Below, one piece after another: positions 1-12,829 of a stretch of DNA of 64,000 nucleotides. The translations under genes and the position numbers were made by a program. Location of the stretch: assembly GCA_017311185.1 (NCBI GenBank), contig JAESUZ010000756.1, positions 248,001 through 312,000 on the forward strand, given 5' to 3'. A model generated the notes under the pieces. That model searched no databases, was not told the DNA's origin, and worked only from the letters and a program-made list of their open reading frames with translations. Origin of the DNA: Proteles cristata cristata (lineage: Eukaryota; Chordata; Mammalia; Carnivora; Hyaenidae). Position 1 is the first letter of the stretch, and each line of letters begins with the position of its first letter.

Positions 1-91
1 CAGAGACTCACATGGGTTCACGAACTAGAGATCATGACCTGTGCTGAAACCAAGAGTCAGAACTTAACTGACTGAGCCACCCAGGTGCCCC
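1..91 (-). mobile_element. Carnivore SINE (tRNA-derived), cut by window edge
   Basis: Only the tRNA-related head remains (ends 'gagccacccaggtgcccc'). The rest lies beyond the left edge of the window. Confidence 0.9.
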
Positions 92-2777
92 TAAATATAA
101 AACAATTAAAGAGCGGGGAGCAAGAGAGAAACAAAAAGATTATACAAAGGCAAATAATAGATTATCTGCAAAGGAATAACAACAAATTAATAGATGATTT
201 CTTAACAGGATAGCACAAACCAGATGACAGAGAAAGACATGCCAAACTCCAAAACTACTCAGTTCTTTCAGGTTGCGCACAATCTTTTAAGCTTTTTAAA
301 TGCTTAGAAAAAAGTCTAGTGAAATGTATAATGTGTTGATTCAGTGGTCATGATTATAATGTAAGCTTTTTATTAATAAAAAGTTAGAACTAAAGCAAAG
401 ATACTTATCTTCAATTTCATAAATCTAATTCACCGGCAGCAGCTCTAAGAACAATGAGAAATTCAGTTTTGGCTGTAATGAAATTTTGAGTTTGTATGAC
501 AAACCAGTGTACAATATTCTCCTCTAATGAATTAAAATTCTGATTTTTTCAGCTGTACTCTGCATAAGAGCCAACTTAACCTCTACTGAAGGTTATTTCT
601 CCTTGTTGTTTTCTTATATTCATGATTGATTACCTAATTCAGGGATTCCTTTATTTCTCGCCCCCTCCCCCTTTTTAAGAAACATATGAAACAGTGGCCT
701 CTTTTGATCTGGTTTTACTATGTATTGCTTAGTTCTTAGGTTTTAAAAAAGCTAAATTATACAAAGAAATAAGCAGCAAAATATTCAGTACTCAATTGTT
801 TAAAACTTTAAGCTTTATGCCCTGACAGTTCAGATTCATGGCAAACATTTCTGCTGTAATAATGTGTCTGTTTCCAGGCTCTCAGTGTGGACCCATTACC
901 CTTTCTCCAATTCACACTACTATCTAGTAGGTACTAGCTCAACAGGTAGAAAGGATCTAGAATTATTTTTGGTCCCTGTGACTCAATCAGTAAGTACAGA
1001 AGGATAAGGCTAGATTCATTTATGATTACATAACTTGTGTAATTTTTATGGGGGAAATTATGCAACATAAGCACTAAAAAGTATTAAGATGGAGGTGAAT
1101 ACATGTATTCAGGAAAGAATCCCTAGATTCTACTAGCAATTTAAGATGTAATATTTTGTAAACTCTAATTTAACAGTAATTTCCATTGCAAATATGTTCA
1201 ATTGAACCGAAAGAGATTAGTAAATAGTAGAAACTAATTTTTTAAAACTCTATTATAGCTTAAAATATAATTTCAAGTATTCTTAGTGAACGGAAAAAAT
1301 GAAAAGTGGTAACCTTTTAATGAATGGGTAATAAATGACTCTACTTATAAGTAAATTGGAGAAAAATATTACTTGTCTTACTTCATGAGAATTAGATGTT
1401 ATGCAATATTGAACTTCATAATTATCTTGCCTATCATACATATTTTTAATTTTATAATTCTTTTAATATACCACAAAGAGCTTTCCAAGTCACTGCAAAG
1501 TCTTTAATCTTGTGACTCTACATATTATTTGACCTAGACGATTCATAGTAGTTTGATTGTTACAGCTTATCATTGTAAATACTATGGTGAATATTTCTTT
1601 GTGAATCTCACATTTTACTCCTCTTTCTTCTTTAGAGTAAATTCCCAGCAGTGGTATTGCAGAGCCAAGGAGCATGGATAAAATTTCTTTTATTTCCAAA
1701 TTGTACTCAAGTATGTAACCACAGGAGAGTAGAAACTCATGGGCTAAGGAAGAGTGAGTCTGGGTCCCAGGGAGAAGGAAGAAGAGTGTTTCTCAGGTTA
1801 GGATGCACTGGGAAGGGGATAAGAAAGAAAGAAAGGCCATGCACACAAGTATAAAGAGAGACAGAACGCTTCGCAGTTTTGCATTGGGTTAGCCACAAGC
1901 TTTCTTCTTCCAGGATGTTAATTAGTTCATAACTAGCGTTCATGCCAAGAATAAAACTAGGATCACATAACTTTTGGTACAAAGAAATGATGAACTTTGA
2001 GTTGAAAAAACTGGACAACGATCAAAGAAATTCACAAAGCTGTGGACCTTTCAGGAAGCAAGGTAGATGTATAATGCCTAAGCACTTACTGATAAATTTT
2101 TAATAAAGTATTTGGCAATATCAAAACACACAAATAATAGGTTGTAATTAGGAAGAAAGAAAAGATAAAACAGATGAACCATTATAAGAAGCTTTTATTG
2201 AAGGTGAGGCCATTCAATTGAAATCCCAAGTTCTAGGATTCTAAAAAAATCAACATAGAGTGGTGGGGGGTAATAGACACCTGCTCTTAAGGTTTTCCTA
2301 AAGAGTCTAGGCTTGACGGCTGATTATCCGCAGGAAGAATCAAGGTAAGGAGAGCCATCTAGTAGATTTAAAATAAAAATTTTGAGCTCCTTCACATAAT
2401 CAGAACCCTCATGGAAATTTCCACATGGAATTTTCAAAGAGGATTATGAGGGAATTCGTTTGACCTAAAACCCAGGAAATATGAAGTTTGAGTACCACAG
2501 AAGCCTTCTTGTGCCCCCCTAGCAAGATGCATTATTTGTCTTTGTGCCTGAGATGAGACGTAAACTCATGGACGCTGACGAACCTCAGAGTAGAGAACAT
2601 AAAAGGGCTTACAAAATCTACACTGGGTTCACTCATCTTGAAAAAAGTAAAAAATCTCTAGAGAGAAGAAATGAAACAAAAGGAAGCCAGGGACTCAAAA
2701 TCTTCATCAAGAAATCATCAGCAATGAAACATTACAGAGGAGAGAAGACTACATTTTTTACTAGATAATGATTTTAA
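92..2777. other. Non-genic, AT-rich
   Basis: Apart from a weak L1-like fragment near 1490-1700 I see no exon, RNA gene or repeat. Confidence 0.6.
1490..1700 (-). repeat. Possible ancient L1-derived fragment
   Basis: 'actatggtgaatatttcttt' and 'taaattcccagcagtggtat' resemble a common antisense fragment of old L1 elements. It is strongly diverged and the call is weak. Confidence 0.35.
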
Positions 2778-2985
2778 TAGTTACTACTTACTGAACACTT
2801 GTCACTTTGTTGCATGATCATAACCTCTCCTTTTTTTAGGTCTGTGATTAAGCATCTTTTTTTTCACAAATGAGGCAACCAAGATTCAAGGGTATTGGTT
2901 AATATAAGATCACATAGCTATTAATTGAAAACAAAAGGATTTGAGCTCAGACCATTTTGCTCTAAAGAGCCCGTTCATCACTCCT
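2778..2985 (-). repeat. MIR element
   Basis: Reverse-complement MIR pattern: 'ttactgaacacttgtcactt', 'cacaaatgaggcaaccaaga', 'agatcacatagctattaatt', 'gatttgagctcagacca'. Confidence 0.75.
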
Positions 2986-3569
2986 ATGAAATATTGAAAC
3001 TTCTGAGAAAAATACATTCTACGGAGCATGTAAAGATTTCTAATAACTATTAGAAAGTCGGGAACCCTTGATAATGGAAAGAGCAGATATCATCATCATT
3101 TGCCTACTTCTGCTGGCAGGACAGTAAGTGTAGCAGGGCTTCAGAATGATGTTCTATTACAGATCAATTAGGAGCGAATTATTGCTTTAGGACATTTCAG
3201 AATACATGACCTCTCCAGTCCCTTTGAATCAGAAGATTCTAGAATTCTAACATCCTTAAGACATAATCCTCTAGGTGACTCAGTGGCTTAGGGCAAACAT
3301 CATTTTCTGATTCATTGTAACCCTTTCACTGTTTGGCAAATGTAGATTCATATTGAAGAATGTTCAAGGAAAATAAGGAAAAAGCATTTGGAGGAATAAT
3401 TTGAAAGAGTATTTATAATGACATGATGAATTAGGGATTTTAGTGGCATATTTTTATTATGTATATTTGTATGAATAAGGAGTGATTTAGATGGTTATGG
3501 CCCCTTAAGGATCTTTCTGTTCCCAGGCTTCCATGGGATTTTTGATAAAATAGCTGTGACTTAAGAAGC

Positions 3570-3735
3570 ATTTAGCAAATAGTGTAAAGAACAGAATGCA
3601 GGATTTACAGGAAGGAGAACTTAATTCCTGTTCCAGTTGTGCTGTTAACTGACTCTGTGATCATGGACCAGTCTCTGGATTTTCATTGATGTCAGTCTCC
3701 ATATCTCAGGAATGGGCTAAGTAATGTTATTTTCC
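3570..3735 (+). repeat. MIR element
   Basis: Diverged MIR: 'aacttaattcctgttccagt', 'gtgatcatggaccagtctct', 'tctccatatctcaggaatgg'. Confidence 0.5.
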
Positions 3736-3756
3736 TTTTGGTTCTGATGTTAATCC

Positions 3757-3974
3757 TTCATTTGTTTGTTTGTTTGTTTATTGAGAGTGTACACATATGC
3801 ACGAGAGAATGGAAAGTGAGCAAGAGGGGCAGAGCGGCAGAGGGAGAGGGAGACAGAATATTAAGTGCTGGGCATGGAGCCCATCTTGGAGCTCAATCCC
3901 ACAATCATGAGATCATGAGATCATGACCCAAGCAGAGTCAGACGCTTAATCAACTGAGCCACTGAGGCATCTCA
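3757..3974 (-). mobile_element. Carnivore SINE
   Basis: Diverged copy. Flanked by the direct repeat GTTAATCC (3749-3756 and 3975-3982), a target-site duplication. Confidence 0.88.
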
Positions 3975-4003
3975 GTTAATCCATTTTTTAAAAATCGACT
4001 CAT

Positions 4004-4200
4004 GGGACACCTGGGTGGCTCAGATGGTTGAGCATCCCACTTCAGCTCAAGGCATGATCTCCTGGTTCATGCATTTGAGCCCCACATCCGGCTCACTGAT
4101 GTCAGCACACAGCCCACTTCAGATCCTTTATTCTTCCCTCTCTGCCCATCTGCTGCTTGTGCTGTCTCAAAAATAAACATTAAAAAAATAATAATAAAAA
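4004..4200 (+). mobile_element. Carnivore SINE
   Basis: Head 'ggacacctgggtggctcag', A-rich tail. Target duplication not clear. Confidence 0.9.
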
Positions 4201-4770
4201 TAGGTTCATTTTGCTAGACAATGTACTAGACATAGTAGGGTGTGTTATGATTAATAAGATATTATTTCTGCCTGTTTGAATTCAAGAACAACGATTCCCA
4301 AAAGAGAATAAAAACTAATAATTTTAGAAGCATGATAAGGACATGGGATAATTATGTACTGGATTCTAAGGAAGAAGGAGGTTTGAGAAAAGTATTATTC
4401 AGTACCACTTACCAGAGAGTGGTCAAGTAGGGTGGGGATGGATTTTCAGTAATGGATTTAGATTGGATTTCACTTTCCGCTGCCACTGGTAAATTAGAAC
4501 AGTTATAGTCTGTACAAAGGAGCAAAAGCAATATTGAAAAGAGTTAAAGAAGAAATATGCTCACAGAAAACAGGAGAGAAGGTGGAGATGACTCATCCCA
4601 GGAAGTCATGGGAAGGAGAGAGGATAAAGTTGCTTTGGGAGGAGTTTGGATTTCTTTAGTAATTTTATCATTTTACATGATATGTCAGTGGTCATCTTCC
4701 TTTTTGAGAATTTTACAGAGTTTTATTAATGGCGTAATTAAAATCATTTCTGTTTTTTTCTAGAGTGTTA

Positions 4771-5058
4771 TAGCTGATCCTTGAACAACACAGGTTTGAA
4801 CTGCTTGAGTCTGCTCACACATGGATTTTTCCAGTAAATACAGTACAGTATTGTAAGTGTATATTCTCTTTCTTATGATTTCCCTAGTAACCCCTTCTTT
4901 TCTCTAGCTCACTATATTGTGAAAATATAGTATTTAATACATGTAACATACAAAGCAGATGTTGATTGACTTTACATTATCAGTTAGGCTTCTGGTCAAC
5001 AGGAAACTATGTGTGCAGGGATCAGAGCCCTTAACACCGCATTGTTCAAGGATCAACT
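4771..5058. mobile_element. MER2-like (Tigger-type) DNA transposon
   Basis: Terminal inverted repeats GATCCTTGAACAACACAGG and (inverted) near the end GTTCAAGGATCAAC, with flanking TA. The interior 'aaatacagtacagtattgta' and 'ttctggtcaacaggaaacta' match MER2, a non-autonomous pogo/Tigger element. No transposase. Confidence 0.88.
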
Positions 5059-5102
5059 ATATAAACATAGAAAATTGTAGCAATTTCCAAAATTACTCTT
5101 TA

Positions 5103-5305
5103 GAGAAAATGTTTATTTCTGAGAGAGAAAGAGAGAGAGAGAGAGAGTGCAAATAGGGATAGGCAGAGCAAGGAAGACCAAAGATTTAAAGCAGCCTCCA
5201 TGCTGACAGCAGAGAGCTCGACTTGGAACTTAAACTCAAGAACCACAAGATCATGATCTGTGCCAAAGTCTGACACTTAACTGACTGAGCCACCCAGGCA
5301 CCCCC
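5103..5305 (-). mobile_element. Carnivore SINE
   Basis: GA-rich tract at 5130-5150, head 'ctgagccacccaggcacccc'. Confidence 0.92.
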
Positions 5306-7420
5306 AAAATAACTTTTTAATGGAAACTCTCTAATGAGTAGGAAAATATTAAGGAAGCAGAGCCCTACTAAAACTACTCGTAAGCCTGATGCTACCCACA
5401 ATTATCCATTCCTTTAATTTCCTTATTTGCATTTCCACATTGAAACTATTCTAGAATCACATGTTAATGCCTTAATAACTTTATATTGAGAACCTCCTCC
5501 ATGCTAAGGATTATACAGGCACTTGAAAGGTGAAGAAGCAAGTCGATGGAAGTATGGGAGTTCAAGATACTCTTGTCTAGCTTAGAAAACACACGAAAAG
5601 AAAGACTGTTGAACTTAGGAATTTAAAACCTGTAGAACCATAGTATTCAATACTACTGCATTTGCAGTAGCAAATTTAATTTGCTTATTAGCAGATTGAA
5701 TTATCTAAAAGAGTTCAGAGAAAAAAAAAAAAAAAAGACCAGGAATGAAGGCTGCAGCAATTATACAACTAAGGGAGTAAATACAGCAGCTTCCAGAAAG
5801 AGAATCTCTTTGCAGAAACAATGTCAGAGAAATAGATGGAAAGACAGAATACATAAAAATGAATATTTCTTAGGCCTCAGGTACAACATAAAGGGTCTTT
5901 AAGTGACAAGAGACAGACCTTGAATGGGAATGTATATGTTTTAAGATGATCAAATAAAATCTGTTGTTAATTTTTCAAGATCATTGTATGACAGTTTGGT
6001 TCTTGATAGGGAGGAGAACAGGATGATAATTGGTTTTCTCTGAGGATTAAACACATGTGGATCTGAAATCGAGCAATACAATGAGGAGCATTGTTCACGC
6101 ACAAGTGACAATGGTATCTTTCGGCACAGGGCATGTGGTGCAGGGTACTGACTTGCCAGATCTTTCTCTTTAAATTTAAATGCCTTTTTAAGTGTCCTTC
6201 TGGGAAAAATGCCCTTCTTAGCTGTGGGTAGGGAATTTTTTTTCTTCTCTCTCACTGAGCAGGGGAAATCCAGTGTGTTTCTTCTGTCCATTAGGGAGCA
6301 TGTTCCCAGCTGAGTGGGCAAAGGTAAACTTCTTAAAGATCATCATGTCTCTCCAATTTTTTCACTTGGATTCTTGGATTCTTACGAACGAAAAAAAAAA
6401 AAACCCATATATTCTTTAAACCAAATTTCTTAATGTAATTTGCCAAGTTACACTAGCAAGGAATTGACATGTATCAGGTTTGCTTGTGTTCTGTTCTGGG
6501 TTTTGACATGTAGATGTATAGGTCCAAGATGTCAGTCTTAGGTGGTCATGTAGATGAGGTGACAGGTTAGTTTTATGTCAGGCTTGAGGAATGTTGTGTA
6601 AGAAAGCTAGCTTCCTAAGACCCTATAAGCCCAGAATGAATGATAAATATAAATGCTTATCCTTTTTGAGCCCTCTAGAGAACTGAAGGAATAGAAACAT
6701 AAGATTTGCTGTCATTTTTGAATCATCTAAGCCCAAAAGCCAAATAATGCCTCTTCATCTTTAGAATTCTTTTGAAGATGGACCCATTTGACATCCACAA
6801 AGTCACCATCTTGACCCATGCATCATACTTCTTAGACAAGGGAAAGAATTCTCAGTTTAGGAAATATTTTTTTCTTGCCAGCAAAAACAATTCCTTATTA
6901 GAAGGGACTAAATGTTGCGTTAGAAATCACATTTGGAGTCCCTCTGGATTAAAAACACATTACGCTCAAATAGGACCTAGGTTCAAAACTCTGAGAAATT
7001 CTCGGAGGTGGGGTTCTCTGGGCCAGGGGACGGTGAATGGACTAAGAATTCAGCATTCTCCACAAGGCAAGCTGTTTCCCATAAAAACAAGGAGTTGCAA
7101 GACAACTGATAATATCAAAGACTGACAGTCTTTACTTGGATCTCACTTCTTCTTTACTAGTTCAACATCCATCTCTAAAAAAAAAATCAAGTGAAAAACG
7201 AAACCAAAAACTCAGAAACTGTTCCTAAACTCCCCTCATTCCCAGCTGCCATTTTGTGTCTTTGACCACGCTGTTCACACCCAAACATTTTGAAAGAGGA
7301 GTTTGCCCTCATAGTGCTTGGTTTGTGCTCATGGTATAATAATTATGAGCAAAGAAGTGGCTTATTCATCTCATCACCTAGCTTTAGTCTATATTTTAAA
7401 ACCTACTATGAATCCTTAAA
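5306..7420. other. Non-genic
   Basis: Holds two A runs (5719, 6391). Open frames of 117-123 codons here resemble no protein I know and lack splice or codon support. Nothing else recognised. Confidence 0.6.
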
Positions 7421-7436
7421 AATATTTCTTCTTTAG

Positions 7437-7653
7437 GGGCGCCTGGGTGGCTTAGTCGGTTAAGCGTCCGACTTTCGCTTAGGTCATGATCTCGCGGTTC
7501 GTGGGTTCGAGCCCCGCGTCGGGCTCTGTGCTGACTGCCAGCTCAGAGCCTGGAGCCTGTTTCAGTCTGTGACTCTCTCTCTCTGACCCTCCCCTGCTCA
7601 CACTGTCTCTCTCTCTCTCCTAAAAATAAATAAAACATTAAAAAATTAAAAAA
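7437..7653 (+). mobile_element. Carnivore SINE, young felid subtype
   Basis: Near-consensus head and intact B box GGTTCGTGGGTTCGAGCCCC. Belongs to the 'cagtctgtgactc' subtype. Target AATATTTCTTCTTTAG lies on both sides (7421-7436, 7654-7669). Confidence 0.96.
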
Positions 7654-7669
7654 AATATTTCTTCTTTAG

Positions 7670-7888
7670 GGGTGCATGGGTGGCTCAGTCAGGTAAGCAT
7701 CAACTCTTGATCTTGGCTCAGGTCAAGATCTCACTGTATGTGAGAGCAAGCCCTGCATTGGGCTCTGCACTGACAGGGTCATTTCTCTCTCTCTCTCTCT
7801 CTCTCTCACTCTCGCTCTCGCTCTCGCTCTCGCTCTTGCTCTCTGTGTGTGTCTCTGTCTCTCAAAATAAGTAAATAAACTTAAAATA
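7670..7888 (+). mobile_element. Carnivore SINE, second insertion at the same target
   Basis: Follows directly on the target duplication of the previous SINE and has its own copy after it (AATATTTCTCCTTTAG, 7890-7905). Contains the expanded CT tract. Confidence 0.94.
7782..7862 (+). repeat. (CT)n / (CTCG)n microsatellite in SINE body
   Basis: CT run of about 26 bp, followed by four to five GCTCTC units, followed by TG/TC repeats. It is an expansion of the CT-rich tract of the SINE at 7670-7888. Confidence 0.9.
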
Positions 7889-7905
7889 TAATATTTCTCC
7901 TTTAG

Positions 7906-10440
7906 TGAGCGGTGTTATATGTCAAATTGTGTTAATAAAGAATGCATATTTAAGGTAAAAAATTAAATGGTGTTATGAATTAAGACTTTGTTTCTCTAAA
8001 ACAACAAAAATTTCTCTATTGGAGGAATATTAATTTTTTCTGCCTTTATTTTTTGTTATGAATCAGAAAAAGAGCCATACAGAGGGTCATGATTATCGCC
8101 CTATATTTCTGACTTAGATGGAATCAGGAAATAGCATTCATCTGTAAAAGAAGTCAGTTACTGCCAAATTAGTTCACTGACATTTGAGACAAGGATGGAG
8201 AATTTAAAATGGTTAACCTAACACATTATAAACAGAATACTTGTAAATGAATAGCAGGAACTGCATTGTGTTGCCTCTGAAAAGTCTGAATTTGGAGAAG
8301 ATTAAATTCTGAGGTCACCGGACGTGGAATTATTTTTTCATACAACTTTCCAAATGTGATTGTGTCTAAAAGTCCCTCGCTTTCAACCTAAAACACTTTC
8401 CCACATTTTTATAATTGATTTCTATAATTGATCATGGGAATCAGAGCCTGAAATTTTATTTCTAACTTATCCATTCCAGAATAATTTCATTAGAAAAAAT
8501 ATATCTTCAGTGGGTTTCTTGGGGAAAAAAGTATAAAAATATATCATCCACATATATATAGTAATCTTTATATGTATATAAAGATTTACAGTATTTTTTG
8601 AGCACTTAACTTACACAAATTCAATTTTACTTATTCTCTTTTTTTGGCAATTAAAATAATATAGCATACATTTAACATATGTACTCCATGTTGTGGTAAA
8701 TATTGTACATTGATAAATCCATTTTTAGGCATAGGTTTATATTATATATAAATATAATGAACAATGTGTAATGTATATTCTGGGCAGATTAAGGGTTTTT
8801 TTCCAGAGGAATTTTGACATAATTCTAATTTGATCTTATTTGCTAACTTTAAGAAATAATCCTTAAGTGAACAATAATCCTACTGTAAGTATAGCCTTGC
8901 AAATGGTTTATACAGTTTCTACTTCAGGGCTACATTTACATTTCCTTATTCATTCATCAAAGACTTAGGTTGAAAGTCTCCCTTTAAGAAGTCAGCATCA
9001 CTGGAAAAGAAATGCTCTTCATTTTACTGGAGGAGAGTGTTAATGTTGAGAGTAGGGAGGGAGGTAGAGGGGTGTGGAATCCATTATAAAGGATCCATCA
9101 GTAGAATATTAATATTAACTTTATTATATGTTTATTTTAGCTATTAGTTAAGTGACTGACAATGAGATAACCATGTGCAACACATTGACTAAATATTTAC
9201 ATTTCGTATTCTCTTCTGCATAAACACCTCTTACCCCATTTTATCCAGCCTGAGTATTCCTGTAATGAAATGTCAATTGATGACTCTTTGATCTTTAAAA
9301 TATAGAAAAGATTGCCTCAAATTCTACTACACCCAAATGTATGCCTTTTTAAAGTCCAAAGGTCCCCTAAAATCTCTGTGAATTCTTACTAGAGTGTGAG
9401 TTAATAGTGGGTAAAATATGCATATACCTCTGGCTTCAAATGCCTGCCCTGGTCAAATTAATTCAGGTTTAGACATTCTGACTCTATTCTGGTAACACAC
9501 TGAATCAAAAATGAAATTTATCTTACATATCCTATCTGTGATCCCACCCTGCAAACTGTTGCCCAGACATTTGGAAATACAACAGACATAATAATTTGGT
9601 GAAGGAAGACAGAGGAATGCACAGGGTTACAGCATAACATCAATGCTAGTTACTTGGCAAGTCCTTCAATTGTCCAGTTCAGATGTGCCTTCTGCTTGTT
9701 CTCCAAGCAGTGCCCAAGTTCACGGCTTCTTTCTTTTTTTCTGTGGCTCTTTTTGTCTCCCTCATTTACTCCATCTCTCCACGTATAAAAGAAACAAAAC
9801 AAAACCAAAACCCTGTGTTTGGCTATTTCTTATGTTACCTTGACTCCTGATAGTACCTACATCCTGGAGGTCTGAACTTTTACCAAAGCTGTTTAAAGCA
9901 CTCATCTCTACAAATAATGTCACTGCACTTAAAAGAACCCCTATGACAAATTAACGTTGTAATAAATTTGCTAGTAAATACTTCTTTCCCTTACTCTGCT
10001 TATATAGATCAACTCTGGATAACATTAGAGATTTCCAAATTAAGATGGTTAGCATAGAATTTTGTCAGATCATTTCATTTGTAAGTAAATGAATTGTTAA
10101 TAAGAGTCGGTTCCAAATATTACCTTGAGATATATGACTGATCTTTTCATTTGAATTAACAATATATAGGAAATGGTAATTATGTATGAAGAATTGGCTA
10201 AAAAATAAAATATCTCACTTCACATCCCTCACAAATAGTACATACACAGGATTTGTTCAGTGTAGATGACCAATATTTACAAAGCCTATTTTCAGTTATG
10301 ACTACCTCAAGGGCAGAAACAATTCCTTGTATTCATATTATTTTCTCATGGTCCATGACTATTCTTTAAGCTGGACTTGAGGGCACTGCTACATCACAGT
10401 TTGAAAGAGAGCATCATACAGCTAAATCTACAGGAAATGT
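7906..10440. other. Non-genic, AT-rich
   Basis: Includes low-complexity TA-rich stretches around 8540-8780. No gene or well-defined repeat recognised. Confidence 0.6.
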
Positions 10441-10496
10441 TCTCATCCAGGTACACAGGAAATGGTATTTTCTTTTTTTCTTCTTGTTTTAAAACT

Positions 10497-10701
10497 TTTT
10501 AAAAATTTATTTTTGATATATAGAGACAGAGCATGAGCAGGAGGGGAGGGGCAGAGAGAGAGGGAGACACAGAATCTGAAGCAGGCTCCAGGCTCCAAGC
10601 TGTCAGCACAGAGCCCGACGCGGGGCGCGAACTCACACACCGTGAGATCATGACCTGAGCCGAAGTTGGATGCTCAACAGACTGAGCCACCCAGACGCCC
10701 C
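10497..10701 (-). mobile_element. Carnivore SINE
   Basis: Flanked by AGGAAATGGTATTTTC at about 10457 and 10702, a good target-site duplication. Head 'gagccacccagacgcccc'. Confidence 0.94.
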
Positions 10702-10984
10702 AGGAAATGGTATTTTCATGTGCCTGTTTTATCATCATCAACAAGCACTCAGAAAGTACTTGCTCGTATTTTCCTGTTCAGGTATAGCACAGAAGCTTTG
10801 CTGATGGCTGAAGAGAAACCAAAGAGGGTGAGAGCAAACAGTTATAATGGATCAAGGCTATGGAGAGGAACGATGAAAAGAGAGTGTGGCTATGAAAGAT
10901 AAGACACAAAAGAAATGACTAAAAATACAAGCATGATTAAAAGAGTATATAAAATTAAGAATATGAAAACACGCCAACAGTTGC

Positions 10985-11205
10985 TGTATGAGTAGTGTTT
11001 AAGAGCACACTTTGGGAGGAGGTGGTTCAGATTTTCCCTCCTGGCCCCAGCAATTATAAGCTGGGGGTCATTGGGGAGCAGCTTAATTTACCTCTCAGTG
11101 ACTCAGTTTCTTTATCTATAAAATGGAGACAGTAATAAGACCTCCCTTATAACTGAAATAAGTAACGCAAATTAAGTGTTAAGCAAGAATTTGGAACAAA
11201 CGAGA
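10985..11205 (+). repeat. MIR element
   Basis: Clear MIR order: 'agagcacactttgggaggag', 'agcttaatttacctctcagt', 'tctttatctataaaatggag', then 'taataagacctcccttataa'. Confidence 0.85.
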
Positions 11206-11829
11206 GTTCAAAAATACTATTATTATCCTGGTTCCAATAATAAAAATATAGCTAGATATATAATTATGCAAGTTATACAGTATGGTTTGATTTTGGTTTG
11301 TGTTTAACCAGAAGAATGCCATTAGCCACACAGGTAATCAGTGGTGTCATGTAGCTCTCTCAGAGACTATAAAATAGGCACTGTTATTGTTCAAGTAAAG
11401 TACCTCCTAATGGGAATTTTTTTAAGTCAGAAAAATACTATAATCCACAGAATATTACACCAGAAAGAACTTGCATGCAATCATAGCAGAGATAGTACTT
11501 CCCCTGCCATACCTAAATTCCCTTATGGATTAATTTGCTTCATTTACATCTTAGAAGAGAATTTTTCTCTGAAAATATGCCTTCTAGTTCCTGTCAATAT
11601 GTGAAGTGAGACACTGTGGGCCTGTTGGTATATGAGCCCTTTCCTCCTTGTAGATCCCCGACTTCCCAGTAGTGTCGTGTGGATCCTTAACTCTGGTTTT
11701 CTATCTGGTGGCCATGAGAAGTCAGGGCAAATCCAGAGTGGGGCAACCATTGATTGTTTTATGAAATGACTCATTTGAGATTTGTGCATAGCTTTCCATA
11801 AAAGCTCCTCCAAAAGCCAAAATCAGGAG

Positions 11830-11865
11830 TTGGACATTTAACCAACTGAGCCACCCAGGCACCCT
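11830..11865 (-). mobile_element. Carnivore SINE head fragment
   Basis: Only the tRNA-like end survives ('actgagccacccaggcacc'). Confidence 0.75.
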
Positions 11866-12446
11866 AGTCTTGGGTCCCTCTTAGCACAAAGGACCTGGCC
11901 GTTTGTCTTCTTGGACTAGTCAGTCATTAACCTCTAGTGGTCTTCTGAGAGTAGGGAGTAATGGCCTGGTAGAAGAGGCAGTGCCCATTCAGCAGTGGGC
12001 GGGGGTGGGGGGGTGGAGGATGGGTAATTGTACCGGTGAAGTTGATCTGGGTGTGTCCCAACAGCATTTCATCAAACAGATTCCATGAGGCCAACCCAAC
12101 TCTACTCCACTCTTCACTGACTTCCCCCTCATTCATAACTCCTCTACCCATAAAGTTCATTCCTCATGTGGAGTTTAAATTTGTGCATTTTTGATAGGTA
12201 CATCAGTAATTTTATATAAGATAATTTGTCTCTCCAACTCGATTTCTTGGCATTTGAAGGATAAGAGTTGGGTAGCAGGTTGGATTTTTCTCACAGTTTA
12301 AGGCACATTGTTGAACCCTTGGTTGAAATGAACACTGGATGATTAAGGGGAGTTGGCAGGTAATCTATGGTATATAATTACCTATTAATGCTGTGTTTCT
12401 TCTAAGCATACAGCAAATATTTTACTGATTAAAGACCGGCTGGATT

Positions 12447-12673
12447 GGGGCGCCTGGGTGGCTTAGTCGGTTAAGCGTCCGACTTTCGCTTAGGTCATGA
12501 TCTCGCGGTTCGTGGGTTCGAGCCCCGCGTCGGGCTCTGTGCTGACTGCCAGCTCAGAGCCTGGAGCCTGTTTCAGTCTGTGACTCCCTCTCTCTCTGAC
12601 CCTCCCCTGCTCATGCTGTCTCTCTCTCTCCTAGAAATAAATAAAACATTAAAAAAAATTAAAAAAAAAAAAA
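12447..12673 (+). mobile_element. Carnivore SINE, young felid subtype
   Basis: Almost identical to the copy at 7437. Target duplication AAAGACCGGCTGGAT before and AAAGACCAGCTGGAT after. Confidence 0.96.
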
Positions 12674-12829
12674 TAAAGACCAGCTGGATGAAGTAGAAAG
12701 ACATTGTATCAAGCTGTCTATTTCTCAGCAGCATCCTCAAAGTCCCCCTTTGACTTATTAGGACCAAGAGATGCAAAAGAGCAGCTTTCATATTTGCTCA
12801 ACTTTCTACAAACAATAAACTTTAAAATA

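Noticed and set aside
4959..5156. 65-codon frame through the MER2 element
   Set aside because: Non-autonomous DNA transposon sequence running into a SINE. No transposase similarity.
5950..6321. 123-codon open frame on the minus strand
   Set aside because: Resembles no known protein, has low-complexity Lys/Phe-rich composition, and there are no splice partners. It fits a chance frame.
6772..7125. 117-codon open frame on the plus strand
   Set aside because: No recognisable domain and no other sign of a gene around it. The length is not unusual for 64 kb of DNA.
7437..7520. tRNA-Lys-like sequences as real tRNA genes
   Set aside because: The A/B boxes and tRNA similarity belong to SINE heads. 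They continue into the SINE body with CT and A tracts and recur throughout the window.
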